A DNA stretch of 64,000 bases from Xaviernesmea oryzae. GTDB lineage: Bacteria > Pseudomonadota > Alphaproteobacteria > Rhizobiales > Rhizobiaceae. The stretch spans positions 30,282-94,281 of the forward strand of contig NZ_FOAM01000021.1 in the NCBI RefSeq assembly GCF_900109605.1. The letters run 5' to 3'. The notes beneath the pieces were generated by a model that worked only from the letters and a program-made list of their open reading frames with translations, was not told the origin of the DNA and ran no database searches. The position numbers were made by a program, and so were the translations under genes. Numbering within the stretch: position 1 is the stretch's first letter; each line of letters starts with the position of its first letter. Below are positions 36,953 through 45,611 of this stretch, piece after piece.

Positions 36953-37831
36953 TCAAGCCGAAGCGGGCGTGCCGATCGAGTCGAGTTCGGCCAGATCCTC
37001 CGCGGACAGCGCGATATCGGCCACGGCAAGGTTTTCGCGCAGATGCGCGCGCGAGGATGTGCCGGGGATCAGGAGAATATTCGGCGACCGCTTCAAAAGC
37101 CACGCGAGCGCCAGCTGCAGCGGTGTCGCACCCAACCGTGCGGCGACATCCGACAGCGTCGCCGATTGCAGCGGTGAAAAGCCGCCGAGCGGGAAGAACG
37201 GCACATAGGGCACGCCTTCGCGGGCCAGCTGGTCGATCAGCGCATCATCGCTGCGATTGGCCAGATTGTACTGGTTTTGCACGCAGGCGATCTCGGCGAT
37301 CTTGCGCCCATCCGCAATCTGCTTCGCGGTGACGTTCGAAAGGCCGATATGGCGGACCAGACCCTGCTGCTGAAGCTCGGCCAAAATGCTGAGTGGCTCT
37401 TCCAAAGAGCCTTCCGCCGGGCCGTGAACATCGAACATGGCGCGCAGATTGACGACCTCGAGCATATCGAGGCCGAGATTGCGCAGATTGTCATGCACGG
37501 CCTGCGTCAGCTCCGCCTTGGAAAAAGCCGGGTTCCAGGAGGCGTCGTCCCCGCGTGTCGCACCGATCTTGGTGACGATCACAAGGTTTTCGCCATAAGG
37601 GTGCAGGGCCTCCTTGATGATCTGATTGGTGACGTGCGGGCCATAGAAATCGCTGGTGTCGATATGATCGACGCCGCTTTCGACGGCTTCGCGCAGGACG
37701 GCGATGGCTTCCGCCCGATCCTTCGGTGGGCCGAAGACGCCTCGGCCAGCCAGCTGCATGGCCCCATAGCCAATGCGCGTCACGTCGCGATGGCCGAGCC
37801 TGTAGGTTCCGGATTGGTGAAGATTTGCCAT
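36953..37831 (-). CDS. Aldo/keto reductase
   Basis: NADPH-dependent oxidoreductase of 292 residues with a TIM-barrel fold. The catalytic Asp/Tyr region is DHIDTSDFYGPH and the Lys region VIVTKIG; GLSNVTAKQI and LIPGTSS are family markers. ATG at 37831 has AGGAGG 7 nt upstream. Divergent from a LysR gene (118 nt between starts), the usual arrangement for an AKR and its regulator. Substrate unknown. Confidence 0.93.
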   Translation of the reverse strand: MANLHQSGTYRLGHRDVTRIGYGAMQLAGRGVFGPPKDRAEAIAVLREAVESGVDHIDTSDFYGPHVTNQIIKEALHPYGENLVIVTKIGATRGDDASWNPAFSKAELTQAVHDNLRNLGLDMLEVVNLRAMFDVHGPAEGSLEEPLSILAELQQQGLVRHIGLSNVTAKQIADGRKIAEIACVQNQYNLANRSDDALIDQLAREGVPYVPFFPLGGFSPLQSATLSDVAARLGATPLQLALAWLLKRSPNILLIPGTSSRAHLRENLAVADIALSAEDLAELDSIGTPASA

Positions 37832-37948
37832 GGATGTGCCTCCTGTCTTGAACATGGATCCGAGATAGGGCATTCGCATTATGGCGATAAGCGCCTGCAA
37901 TCCGCACAGCCTGTCCGCTGCAGCGTACAATCGGGAGGGTGACCAGCC

Positions 37949-38866
37949 ATGGGTCAGACGCGGCCTGACATGGAAGACATGGGCGCCTTTCTTCTCGTGG
38001 CGCGCACTGGTGGTTTTCGCGAGGCCGCGCGCGCCAGCCGGATGAGCGCTTCGGCCTTGAGCGATGCTGTCCGTCGGCTTGAGGACGAACTGGGCGTCCG
38101 TCTCTTGAACCGCACCACACGCAGCGTCGTGCCGACACAGGCCGGCCTCAGCCTGATCGACCGTTTGACGCCAGCCTTCCGCGAGATCCAGGCGGCAGTG
38201 GATCTGGTGCGCGATTCAGGCGGCAAGCCTGCCGGCACGCTCAGCCTCAACGTGCCGATCAGCGCCGCGCGGCTGATCCTGCCACAGATCGTGCCGCCGT
38301 TTCTCGCGGCCTATCCCGAGATCCGGCTGGAGGTGGTGACCGATGAGCGCTTCGTCGATATTCTGGCCGCCGGCTGCGATGCCGGCATTCGCTACGACGA
38401 GCGGCTGGAGCTGGATATGATCGCCGTGCCGATCGGCCCGCGCAGGCAGCGCTTCGCCATCGCTGCCGCGCCCGCTTATCTTGACCTGCATGGCCGTCCC
38501 GAGCATCCGCGCGATCTGCTGAACCATGCCTGCATTCGCGGCCGTTTCGCCGGCCGGCCGGTCGAAACCTGGGAATTCGAGCGGGAGGGCGAGGTGCTGC
38601 GTGTTGATCCGCCCGGTCAGCTTCTGGTGCAGAACGGCACGGGCACGGATCTCGGTGTGGCCGCAGCCGTCGCGGGCACGGGGATCGTCGCGCTCTTTGA
38701 AGATTGGCTGCAGCCTTATTTCGACAGTGGCGCACTGGTTCCGGTGCTTGAGGACTGGTGGCAGGTCTTTTCCGGCCCCTTCCTCTATTATCCCGGTCGC
38801 CGGCTGGTGCCGGCGCCCCTGCGCGCCTTTATCGATTTCGTTCGCGCCCATCCCTGGCCGGCATGA
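37949..38866 (+). CDS. LysR-family transcriptional regulator
   Basis: Regulator of 305 residues: winged helix-turn-helix at about 8-66 (FLLVARTGGFREAARASRMS, then RRLEDELGVRLLNRTTRSV) followed by a LysR substrate-binding domain. ATG at 37949 follows GGGAGG. It likely controls the divergent aldo/keto reductase through the 117-bp gap. Confidence 0.93.
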   Translation: MGQTRPDMEDMGAFLLVARTGGFREAARASRMSASALSDAVRRLEDELGVRLLNRTTRSVVPTQAGLSLIDRLTPAFREIQAAVDLVRDSGGKPAGTLSLNVPISAARLILPQIVPPFLAAYPEIRLEVVTDERFVDILAAGCDAGIRYDERLELDMIAVPIGPRRQRFAIAAAPAYLDLHGRPEHPRDLLNHACIRGRFAGRPVETWEFEREGEVLRVDPPGQLLVQNGTGTDLGVAAAVAGTGIVALFEDWLQPYFDSGALVPVLEDWWQVFSGPFLYYPGRRLVPAPLRAFIDFVRAHPWPA

Positions 38867-38890
38867 GGCGCAAACATGTGCGAGCGCCGA

Positions 38891-39187
38891 TCAGGCCTCG
38901 CCATCGCCCTGCTTCAGCAGCGCCAGCACGCGGCGGCAGTCGGCATTGTCGCCCGTCAGCAGATTGATCGGATCGACCACGCCGAAGGACACGCCGATGG
39001 CGTGCGCAGCCGCCCAGCCCCAGTTGGCCTGCGCCCGTTCGAGCAATCGCGGGCCTTCCGCCGCCACGCAAGCCCGGCCGGCGCCGATCACATCACCGGC
39101 CGCCATGCCTTGAAGCCGGTCGCCAATTTCAGCCTGAAGCGGGTTGAGAACAAAAAGCGCGAAAAGCGTGGCGATGAATTCCGACAT
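38891..39187 (-). CDS. Small hypothetical protein
   Basis: A 98-residue protein without a recognised family. The N-terminus is hydrophobic (SEFIATLFALFVLNPLQAEIG) and could be a signal peptide cleaved near LQA or a membrane anchor. The rest reads as a small globular domain with two cysteines. ATG at 39187 has AGGAGA 6 nt upstream; ATG 39238 is upstream without support. Convergent with the LysR gene. Confidence 0.7.
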   Translation of the reverse strand: MSEFIATLFALFVLNPLQAEIGDRLQGMAAGDVIGAGRACVAAEGPRLLERAQANWGWAAAHAIGVSFGVVDPINLLTGDNADCRRVLALLKQGDGEA

Positions 39188-39377
39188 CAAGATCTCCTGT
39201 TTGCTCACGACATGGGAAACCCAGGACCGCTTTTCCATGTGAGATCGATCACAAAGATGTTGCTGATCAAGAGAGGGGCGCGGGAGCAGGGCGTTTCCGG
39301 CTTTTACAAATTTCCCCTCTCGAAAAATCCGTCATGCTGTGCATATCGGTTCGAGATCATGAGAGGGAGGCACACCT

Positions 39378-40298
39378 ATGGACAAGAAACCCGGCAAGAG
39401 AATCGTCTTCACCGGCGGCAGCGGCAAGGCGGGGCGCGATGTCGTGCCCTATCTGCGTGACAGGGGCCACGAGATCTTCAACCTCGATCTGGTGCCGCTC
39501 GACTGCCCTGGGGTCAACACCCTCGTAACCGACCTGACAGACAGCGGTCAGGTCTTCAACGCTTTGTCGATGCATTTCGACTTTGCCGGGCTCGAAACGG
39601 GCAAGGGTCCGGCACCTGTGGATGCCGTCGTGCATTTCGCCGCCGTGCCGCGCATTCTGCTGAAGCCCGATAACGCCACATTCGCCGCCAACACGCTCTC
39701 GACCTACAATGTCATCGAGGCGGCGGTGAAACTCGGCATCCGCAAGATCATCATTGCCTCCAGCGAGACGACCTATGGCGTCTGCTTCGCCGAGGGCGAC
39801 AAGGATTTCCATCAGTTTCCGCTGACAGAAGATTATGATGTCGACCCGATGGACAGTTATGGTCTATCCAAGGTGGTGAATGAGAAAACGGCGCGTGCCT
39901 TCGCCATGCGCACGGGCGCCGACATTTATGCGCTGCGCATCGGCAATGTCATCTCGCCGGACGATTATGCCAACTTCCCCCGCTTCCTGGCCGATCCGCC
40001 CTCGCGCAAGCGCAATGCCTGGAGCTATATCGACGCGCGCGATCTCGGCCAGATCGTCGATCTCTGCATTGATAAAGACGGCCTGGGCTTTCAGGTCTTC
40101 AATGCGGTGAACGACACGATTACGGCGCTGGAGCCGACCCGCGATTTTCTCGCCAAATATGCGCCGAACAGTCCGATCGCCGAACCGCTCGATGGTTTCG
40201 CTGCACCGATCAGCAACGCCAAGATTCGAGAAGTCCTGGGCTTTCGCGAAGAACATGACTGGCGACGCTACGTGCCTCAAGCCGGGGCCGATCGATAG
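39378..40298 (+). CDS. NAD-dependent epimerase/dehydratase family protein
   Basis: Extended-SDR enzyme of 306 residues: Rossmann motif TGGSGKAG (13-20), AAVPR segment, catalytic Ser in IIASSETTYG and YGLSK (Tyr/Lys), and a substrate domain ending in REVLGFREEHDWRRYV. Such proteins act on nucleotide sugars or, in rhizobia, on uronic or hexonic acid derivatives; which applies here is unknown. ATG at 39378 follows GAGGGAGG. Stands alone. Confidence 0.9.
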   Translation: MDKKPGKRIVFTGGSGKAGRDVVPYLRDRGHEIFNLDLVPLDCPGVNTLVTDLTDSGQVFNALSMHFDFAGLETGKGPAPVDAVVHFAAVPRILLKPDNATFAANTLSTYNVIEAAVKLGIRKIIIASSETTYGVCFAEGDKDFHQFPLTEDYDVDPMDSYGLSKVVNEKTARAFAMRTGADIYALRIGNVISPDDYANFPRFLADPPSRKRNAWSYIDARDLGQIVDLCIDKDGLGFQVFNAVNDTITALEPTRDFLAKYAPNSPIAEPLDGFAAPISNAKIREVLGFREEHDWRRYVPQAGADR

Positions 40299-40704
40299 GC
40301 TTGTGCTTTGTCTGCAGCAGTTGCCGGGTCTTGCTCGGCGGCTGCATGAAAGGGCGGGCGCGGAATTTTCCCTGTCAAGACGGCGGGGCCTTGTTTCCAC
40401 CACAATCAATCTTTATATCCTCAGCCATCGGCACTGCTGGTTGAGCGTCCCACTCAAATTCGCGGAAGCTCGCGGAGCCGATATCGCTGATGGCTTTTGA
40501 CCACGGATGTACTGGCAGGGGATAGACAGCGAATGAGGAAGGTCGGTGCGGTTTCGCCCCGGCCTTTTTTGTTGTTCTGTGGTGTTGCCGTGTGACAGGA
40601 CTGCGTGCAAATATTTTTCTCCCGCCGCGACGGATGATGCGCGCCCGCGCGTATCAGGCCTGAAATCTGGCTGCTTGCGGGCGGCTCTTCCTGGCGGACA
40701 GAGA
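40299..40704. other. Intergenic region, 406 bp
   Basis: Holds a Rho-independent terminator (40539-40570) and the upstream region of the ECF sigma operon. An in-frame extension of the sigma gene back to 40546 runs through the terminator and is rejected. Confidence 0.55.
40539..40570 (+). terminator. Rho-independent terminator
   Basis: AAGGTCGG pairs with CCGGCCTT (one U-G pair), with an inner GCG/CGC stem and GTTT loop, followed by TTTTTT. It insulates the ECF operon from transcription coming from the left. Confidence 0.8.
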
Positions 40705-41244
40705 ATGGACGATCCGGATGCGGCGCTGATGCAAGCTGTGGCGGCGGGTGAGCCGGCGGCGATGCAGATGTTGGTGGCGCGCAAATTGCCGCGTCTTCTG
40801 GCCTTGGCCGTGCGCATGCTAGGCGATCGTGTAGAAGCGGAAGATGTGGCGCAGGAAACGTTTCTGCGCATCTGGCGCCATGCAGGCTCTTTTCGTGGCG
40901 AGCGGGCGCGTCTGGACACCTGGGCTCACCGTATCGCGCTCAACCTCTGCTATGATCGTCTGCGCCGGCGGCGCGAGCAGCCGATGGCCGAACCACCTGA
41001 CGCCATCGACCCTGCCTTGCGGCCCGATGAGGCGCTGAGCGAAGCATGCTCGGCGCGGCGGGTCGAGCGCGCGCTCCAGGCGCTGGCACCGCGTCAGCGC
41101 GAGGCGATCGTGCTCGTTTATTATCAGGACATGACGAACCGGCAGGCTGCCGAGCTCATGGATGTCAGCGTCGATGCGCTGGAAAGCCTGCTGTCGCGCG
41201 GGCGTCGGGCTCTGGCAGCGATACTCAAGGGAGATGACCAATGA
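40705..41244 (+). CDS. ECF-type RNA polymerase sigma factor
   Basis: Sigma-70 family factor of 179 residues with region 2 (MLGDRVEAEDVAQETFLRIWRHA) and region 4 helix-turn-helix (LAPRQREAIVLVYYQDMTNRQAAELMDVSVDALESLLSRGRRAL). ATG at 40705 is preferred. The next two genes overlap it in a chain of ATGA junctions, so it is expressed with a membrane protein and a periplasmic sensor, the logic of CnrH with CnrY and CnrX. It probably reads its own promoter. Confidence 0.92.
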   Translation: MDDPDAALMQAVAAGEPAAMQMLVARKLPRLLALAVRMLGDRVEAEDVAQETFLRIWRHAGSFRGERARLDTWAHRIALNLCYDRLRRRREQPMAEPPDAIDPALRPDEALSEACSARRVERALQALAPRQREAIVLVYYQDMTNRQAAELMDVSVDALESLLSRGRRALAAILKGDDQ

Positions 41245-41762
41245 CACGCGCGGTGACGCCTGGCGCCGAAGGCGCGAAACATCAGCGGGATCTTGCGTCC
41301 CGTGCGGCCGGTCATACCCTTGACGACGCACGGTTCCGCGCGCTGGCCGATGCTTATGGCGGGGAGATCGGCCATTGGCCGCAGGACCTGCGCCCGGCCG
41401 CCGAGGCCTTCGCCCAAACGTCCGCCGGCAAAGCGGTGCTGGAAGAGGCAGCGCAGATCGACAGCCTGCTCGACCGCTTCACCGTGGCCAGTCCCTCGGC
41501 ATCCCTGCAGATGCAGATCCTGAAGAGCGGCGCGCGGCGAGGAGCATGGCACCGCGCACTCCGCCGCGTCCTCATCGGGGCCGGGCTTCTCGGCGTCGGT
41601 CTCGCTGGCGGTCTTGCCGGCGCCGCCGCCGTGATGATCGCCGTTCCCGCGCCGGCCCTGATCGCAGAGGATGGCGTGACGGCCTTTGGCGGGCTGTCGC
41701 CGGATGTGGCGTCGAGCGAGGAAAAGCCTGGCCTCATGCCGGCAGGGGAGGGTAGGCAATGA
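41241..41762 (+). CDS. Single-span membrane protein, probable anti-sigma factor
   Basis: Protein of 173 residues with a soluble N-terminal half (about 110 residues, DDARFRALADAYGGEIGHWPQD), one membrane segment at about 112-138 (LIGAGLLGVGLAGGLAGAAAVMI), and a short periplasmic tail. It overlaps both the sigma gene (ATGA) and the sensor gene (ATGA). Anti-sigma function is inferred from topology and position; no recognised zinc motif of the ZAS type is seen. Confidence 0.75.
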   Translation: MTRAVTPGAEGAKHQRDLASRAAGHTLDDARFRALADAYGGEIGHWPQDLRPAAEAFAQTSAGKAVLEEAAQIDSLLDRFTVASPSASLQMQILKSGARRGAWHRALRRVLIGAGLLGVGLAGGLAGAAAVMIAVPAPALIAEDGVTAFGGLSPDVASSEEKPGLMPAGEGRQ

Positions 41763-42208
41763 CGGACAAGGGCTTTCGCCGTCTCGTGCTGGGGCTGCTG
41801 GTGCTCAACACCTTTCTGGTCTGCGCCCTGGCGGGCGCGGGCCTGTTTTACGTGACGCGCACGCCGTCGGCGCCTGTTGGCCGTCTGCCACTGGCAGGCG
41901 AGGACCTGCCGGCAGCCAACCGCGCCGATTTTCAAAAAGCGCTATCGGATGCGCGCAAGGCTGAGCGTCCGCAGGTCTTGGCAGGGCAACAGGCGCGCAT
42001 CGAGGCGGCGGCGCTGATGGGGCAGGAGACGCTGGACAGAGACAGACTTGCTGCCGCGCTTGCCCGCGCGCGGGAGGCGGAATTCGCCGTGCGGGCTGCC
42101 ACGGAGGCCCGCGCCATCGATTTCGTTGCGGCGCTGTCGCTCGAGGAACGCCAGCGCCTCGCACAGGGCCTGATCCGCCGCGAAGCGCCGCGGCCGCCGG
42201 CGCGATAG
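41759..42208 (+). CDS. Periplasmic heavy-metal-sensor-like protein (CnrX/ZraP group)
   Basis: Membrane-anchored periplasmic protein of 149 residues: one N-terminal span (LVLGLLVLNTFLVCALAGAGLF) and a long helical, Arg/Ala-rich domain (FQKALSDARKAERPQVLAGQ, then AREAEFAVRAATEARAIDFVAALSLEERQRLAQGL), the helical-hairpin pattern of CnrX, ZraP and Spy. Few His, Met or Cys residues are visible, so metal sensing is not proven; it may sense envelope stress. Third gene of the sigma operon. Confidence 0.75.
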   Translation: MTDKGFRRLVLGLLVLNTFLVCALAGAGLFYVTRTPSAPVGRLPLAGEDLPAANRADFQKALSDARKAERPQVLAGQQARIEAAALMGQETLDRDRLAAALARAREAEFAVRAATEARAIDFVAALSLEERQRLAQGLIRREAPRPPAR

Positions 42209-42269
42209 GCGCGCATGGAGGCCGGAACGCCGGCCTGTGTCAACTCGGCGGAAAAGATGGCTGGCACGG

Positions 42270-43601
42270 TCAGAAGTCCGCCACCTTGCCCTTGGCGGAT
42301 TGGCCGAAGCGATCGGGGTGGCAGGGCCTCGCGTCGACGATGGGATCTCTGCCTGTCGCGAGATCGGCAATCACATGACCAGCGCCGGGGCCGATGCCGA
42401 AGCCGTGGCCGGAGAAGCCGGCGGCCAGGATGAAGCCGGGCAAGCCGGTGATTTCGCCGATGCCGGGAACGCCATCCGGCGTGCTGTCGATATAGGCGCC
42501 CCAGGCCGAAGCAAGGCGGGCGTCCTTCAGCGCCGGCAGCAGGGTTTTTGCCCGGGCGACTGTGAGGTCGATGCTCGCGCGGTCGGGCTTCGGGTCGAGG
42601 ATGCGCATACGCTCCATCGGTGTTGGCCGGTCGAGCCGCCAGAGCCTGCGCGTTTCATGGCCAGCGCGCCAGCCTGTCAGCCCGCCGGGCCGCAAGACCC
42701 GCCAGCGCTTGGCGAACATCGGCAGGAATTGGCGCGCGAAGCCAAGCATCTGCGGCGTGATGTCGACACGCGCCCGTCCGCTGATGGCCAGCGTAAAGCC
42801 GCCATCACCGCGCCGTGTGACGGAGACACCCGTGGTATGCAACGCATCAGGCAAGTCGCCGGACACCGATGTTACCGACAGGATCGATGAGCGGATCGAA
42901 GCCTGGGGAAAGCGGATGCCGAGCTGATGGCAGAAGGACGATGCCCAGGCGCCGGCGGCAAGAATGGCTATGGGCGTGCGGATCGTCCCTTTCTCGGTGA
43001 TGACGGCGCTCACGCGGCCGGCGGAGCGCTCCAGCCCCCGGGCTGCGCACCCTTGATGCACGCTGCCACCCAGCGCCAGAAGCGCGCGGGCGACGGCGGG
43101 CGCGGCACGCGACGGATCAGCGGTGCCGTCGCTCGGCGAGAAGACACCGCCCTTCCAGCGCCGGCCTGTTGCATGCCCACGCGTGCTTGCCTCGTTGCTG
43201 GTCAGCATATGGGTCGTCACGCCCTGTGCTTTCGCGAAATCGCCCCAGCGCGCCCAGCGCTCAAGCTCCTCGTCGCGGTCGCTCAGATAGAGCAGGCCGC
43301 AGCGGCGAAAGCCGGTCTCTTCCCCACTGTCCTCGGCAAAGCGCTCCCAGAGATCAAGGCTCAGCCTGGCGATCGGCAGCTCGCGGGCATCGCGATTTTG
43401 CTGGCGGCACCAGCCCCAATTGCGGCTGGATTGCTCCGCGCCGATCCTGCCCTTCTCGACGAGTGCCACTTTCAGGCCGCGCTGCGCGAGATAATAGGCC
43501 GCAAAACAGCCGATAATGCCGCCGCCGATCACGACGGCGTCTGCCTCGGTCGGCAGATCGGGCGTCGAGGCAAGACTGACAAGCGGCGCGGGCATAGGCA
43601 T
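42270..43601 (-). CDS. FAD-dependent oxidoreductase (DadA/D-amino-acid oxidase-like)
   Basis: Flavoenzyme of 443 residues: the FAD motif VVIGGGIIGCFAAYYLAQRG begins near residue 23, followed by SSRNWGWCRQQNRD and a C-terminal FAD-contact GLPGFILAAGFSGHGFGIGP. The family oxidises amino groups of D-amino acids, sarcosine-like compounds or opines; the substrate here is not evident. ATG at 43601 has GGAG only a few nt upstream; a second ATG at 43595 may be used. Stands alone. Confidence 0.9.
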   Translation of the reverse strand: MPMPAPLVSLASTPDLPTEADAVVIGGGIIGCFAAYYLAQRGLKVALVEKGRIGAEQSSRNWGWCRQQNRDARELPIARLSLDLWERFAEDSGEETGFRRCGLLYLSDRDEELERWARWGDFAKAQGVTTHMLTSNEASTRGHATGRRWKGGVFSPSDGTADPSRAAPAVARALLALGGSVHQGCAARGLERSAGRVSAVITEKGTIRTPIAILAAGAWASSFCHQLGIRFPQASIRSSILSVTSVSGDLPDALHTTGVSVTRRGDGGFTLAISGRARVDITPQMLGFARQFLPMFAKRWRVLRPGGLTGWRAGHETRRLWRLDRPTPMERMRILDPKPDRASIDLTVARAKTLLPALKDARLASAWGAYIDSTPDGVPGIGEITGLPGFILAAGFSGHGFGIGPGAGHVIADLATGRDPIVDARPCHPDRFGQSAKGKVADF

Positions 43602-43890
43602 TGTCTCCGACGGAATATGCGCAGCATTTCAAGCCCGCCAGCAGCCTACTGTGCGGGCGACCGCAGGACGCGCGGGATGGAGTGTGAAGAGCTGTAACAT
43701 GATCGTCTGATATGGACTACGCCGGTCAGCGCGCTTCACGGGAAAGGACGTTCTCAGTGATTTCTCGGTGGACGTTCAACGACCTCTGAATCGCCGCGCG
43801 CTGTCCAGCACATGCTGGCTGTTGAGCATAAAAGGCGGCACTGAATGCGAACTCATAGGCCGCGCACGAGGTCAATGTCGCCTTCCGGTC

Positions 43891-44697
43891 TCATCCCAGC
43901 GCCTGGCTGGCAAGAGCGAAGATCCGATAGGGCGCTGACGGCTCGACCTCGTCCGACCGGCGCATGGCGATACCACCTCCGACCTTTGCGAGTCCGTGCG
44001 CGATGAGCCAGTCGGACAACCCGGCAGCAGCGGTGGTGTCGACACGCAGAAACTGCCCGGCGCGATCCGCCATGAAGGCGGCGATCAGCCGCGTTGCCCG
44101 CTCCGCATCTTTTGAAATCACAGGGCCGATGACCTCGCCCCGGCCAAAGCTGCGCAACGCCGCATAGGCTTCTACGCCGGACGTGCCTTTGATGACGGCA
44201 AAGCGGCCGACCCGGCCGAGATGGGCGAGCAAAGCTGAGCGATCGGCGCGCGAGGCGGCCCGATCCAGCGCCACGATCGCGTCGAGATCATTATTCTGCG
44301 CCGCCGACACAGTCTCCGGCGCGGCACACCCTAAAGCAACGCCCTGATGCTGCATCACCGTGCCTGTGGCGCGAAACCCAAGCTTCTCATAAAGCGGCAG
44401 GCCGTCTGCCGTCGCCACCAGCCGCACGGCGCGGGTGCCAGCGAGTGCGAGTGCCCGCTCCATCAGCCTGCGGCCGAGGCCCTGGCCACGCATCGCCTCG
44501 TCAACGATCACCATGCTGATCGTGGCGACATCGGCCGCATAAGGCGTCATCAGCACTGTGCCAACCACGTGGCCCGCTCGGTCCAGCGCCATCTTCCAGT
44601 CCTCGTGCCGGTGCGGCCATTGCACCTGGCGCGACAGCGCAACGGCGCTGTCCAGATGCTCCGCGCCGAAATCCACGAGCACGCTCTCACTGCCCAT
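43891..44697 (-). CDS. GNAT-family N-acetyltransferase, two tandem domains
   Basis: About 268 residues. The N-terminal GNAT domain has the acetyl-CoA loop MRGQGLGRRLMERAL and LYEKLGFRATG; the C-terminal half (VIKGTSGVEAYAALRSFGRG...VIGPVI) is a second, degenerate GNAT-like domain, as in many YitI/YjdJ-like proteins. ATG at 44697 fits the family start (DFGAEHLDSAVALSRQVQWPHR); in-frame ATGs at 44802 and 44844 are further upstream and cannot be excluded. Substrate unknown. Confidence 0.85.
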   Translation of the reverse strand: MGSESVLVDFGAEHLDSAVALSRQVQWPHRHEDWKMALDRAGHVVGTVLMTPYAADVATISMVIVDEAMRGQGLGRRLMERALALAGTRAVRLVATADGLPLYEKLGFRATGTVMQHQGVALGCAAPETVSAAQNNDLDAIVALDRAASRADRSALLAHLGRVGRFAVIKGTSGVEAYAALRSFGRGEVIGPVISKDAERATRLIAAFMADRAGQFLRVDTTAAAGLSDWLIAHGLAKVGGGIAMRRSDEVEPSAPYRIFALASQALG

Positions 44698-44934
44698 CTC
44701 TGCCTGCACGAACACCTCTCGATCGCCGCTTTTGGAAGATTGGCACGCGCGATGGCCTGCCAGCGGCTGAACATGCGCCATAGAGAGGGTAGGCGCATCC
44801 ATCTTTCGGACCATCTGCCAAATATGACACAGCAGACATAACACTTTACGGGCGCTTAGAGGTGCTTTTACGACGCCTAACGCTGCAAGGACAAGACAGT
44901 CCCGGATGGGGTGCGCAGTTGAGATCGGGATGTC

Positions 44935-45246
44935 TTAATCGATTTCTGCCCTTGCATAGGCGCGTGCGATCTCGATAACGGTTTCGATTGCTTTCTGATG
45001 CTCGGGCGCGATGGTATAGAAAGCCTCGAGCTTATGCTTGCGGTGGGTGACGAGATTATATTCCACCATCTTCGCCAGAACCTGCGAGCAGTACGACTGG
45101 CTCATGTCGAGCAGTTCGGCAATCTGGTTGACGCTGCGGGAGCCATCGAGAAGCGTCATCATTTTCAGGCGTCCGGGATGTGAGAGCACCTCTAGGATCG
45201 CCGTCTTCTGATCCTCGATATTTTCGATCTTCGCCATATTCAACAT
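44935..45246 (-). CDS. ArsR-family transcriptional regulator
   Basis: Small winged-helix regulator of 103 residues: LEVLSHPGRLKMMTLLDG, recognition helix SQSYCSQVLAKMVEYNLV, wing THRKHKLEAFYTI. One cysteine lies in the recognition helix; no clear metal-binding pair is visible, so it may be of the NolR/BigR type rather than a metal sensor. ATG at 45246 has AGGAGG 7 nt upstream. A long perfect palindrome at 45341-45366 is the likely autoregulatory operator. Confidence 0.9.
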   Translation of the reverse strand: MLNMAKIENIEDQKTAILEVLSHPGRLKMMTLLDGSRSVNQIAELLDMSQSYCSQVLAKMVEYNLVTHRKHKLEAFYTIAPEHQKAIETVIEIARAYARAEID

Positions 45247-45340
45247 CCGAATCGCCTCCTCGTGAATATTGAAGAGGTCTATAATAAATCCAGTTAATAA
45301 AATGAAGTCTGAATTAGGATAATTCAATTCACGTAAAAGT

Positions 45341-45366
45341 AATAATTTAGGTACATCTAAATTATT
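45341..45366. promoter_or_regulatory. Palindromic operator, probably for the ArsR regulator
   Basis: AATAATTTAG and CTAAATTATT are perfect 10-bp arms around GTACAT. The position, 95 nt upstream of the ArsR start, and AT-rich symmetric shape fit an ArsR-type operator. The 365-bp gap has no gene. A stretch of T follows on the plus strand, so a terminator role is a weaker alternative. Confidence 0.65.
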
Positions 45367-45611
45367 TTTCTGCGTCGCTGTGGGTGAGCCTGCCTCGCGG
45401 CCTCAAGAATGAATAGGCAACTGATGCTAAGCTTTTTGGACCGAAAATCGGGCAAAAATGCGTGTCGCCGAGGTGTTCTCGACACGTAGCCTTTCGCCGG
45501 CGCAAGCTCATGTGCCTGTTCTGGGTCTCTCATGTTCTTGTGAAGCGTGTAAAAAAAGCCCTAGACGGCCAAATTGGCGACGCCATCCCATCCTCAGTCC
45601 CGTTATCTCAG

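Noticed and set aside
40546..40704. N-terminal extension of the ECF sigma factor
   Set aside because: It would be translated through a strong Rho-independent terminator and is unlike sigma factors; ATG 40705 begins the conserved part.
43805..43818. CCAGCACATGCTGG palindrome between the FAD oxidase and GNAT genes
   Set aside because: Short, isolated and not placed near a start codon; chance is likely in this base composition.
45461..45486. CGTGTCG / CGACACG inverted repeat
   Set aside because: Seven-bp arms with a 12-nt loop and no T-run; too weak to call a terminator.
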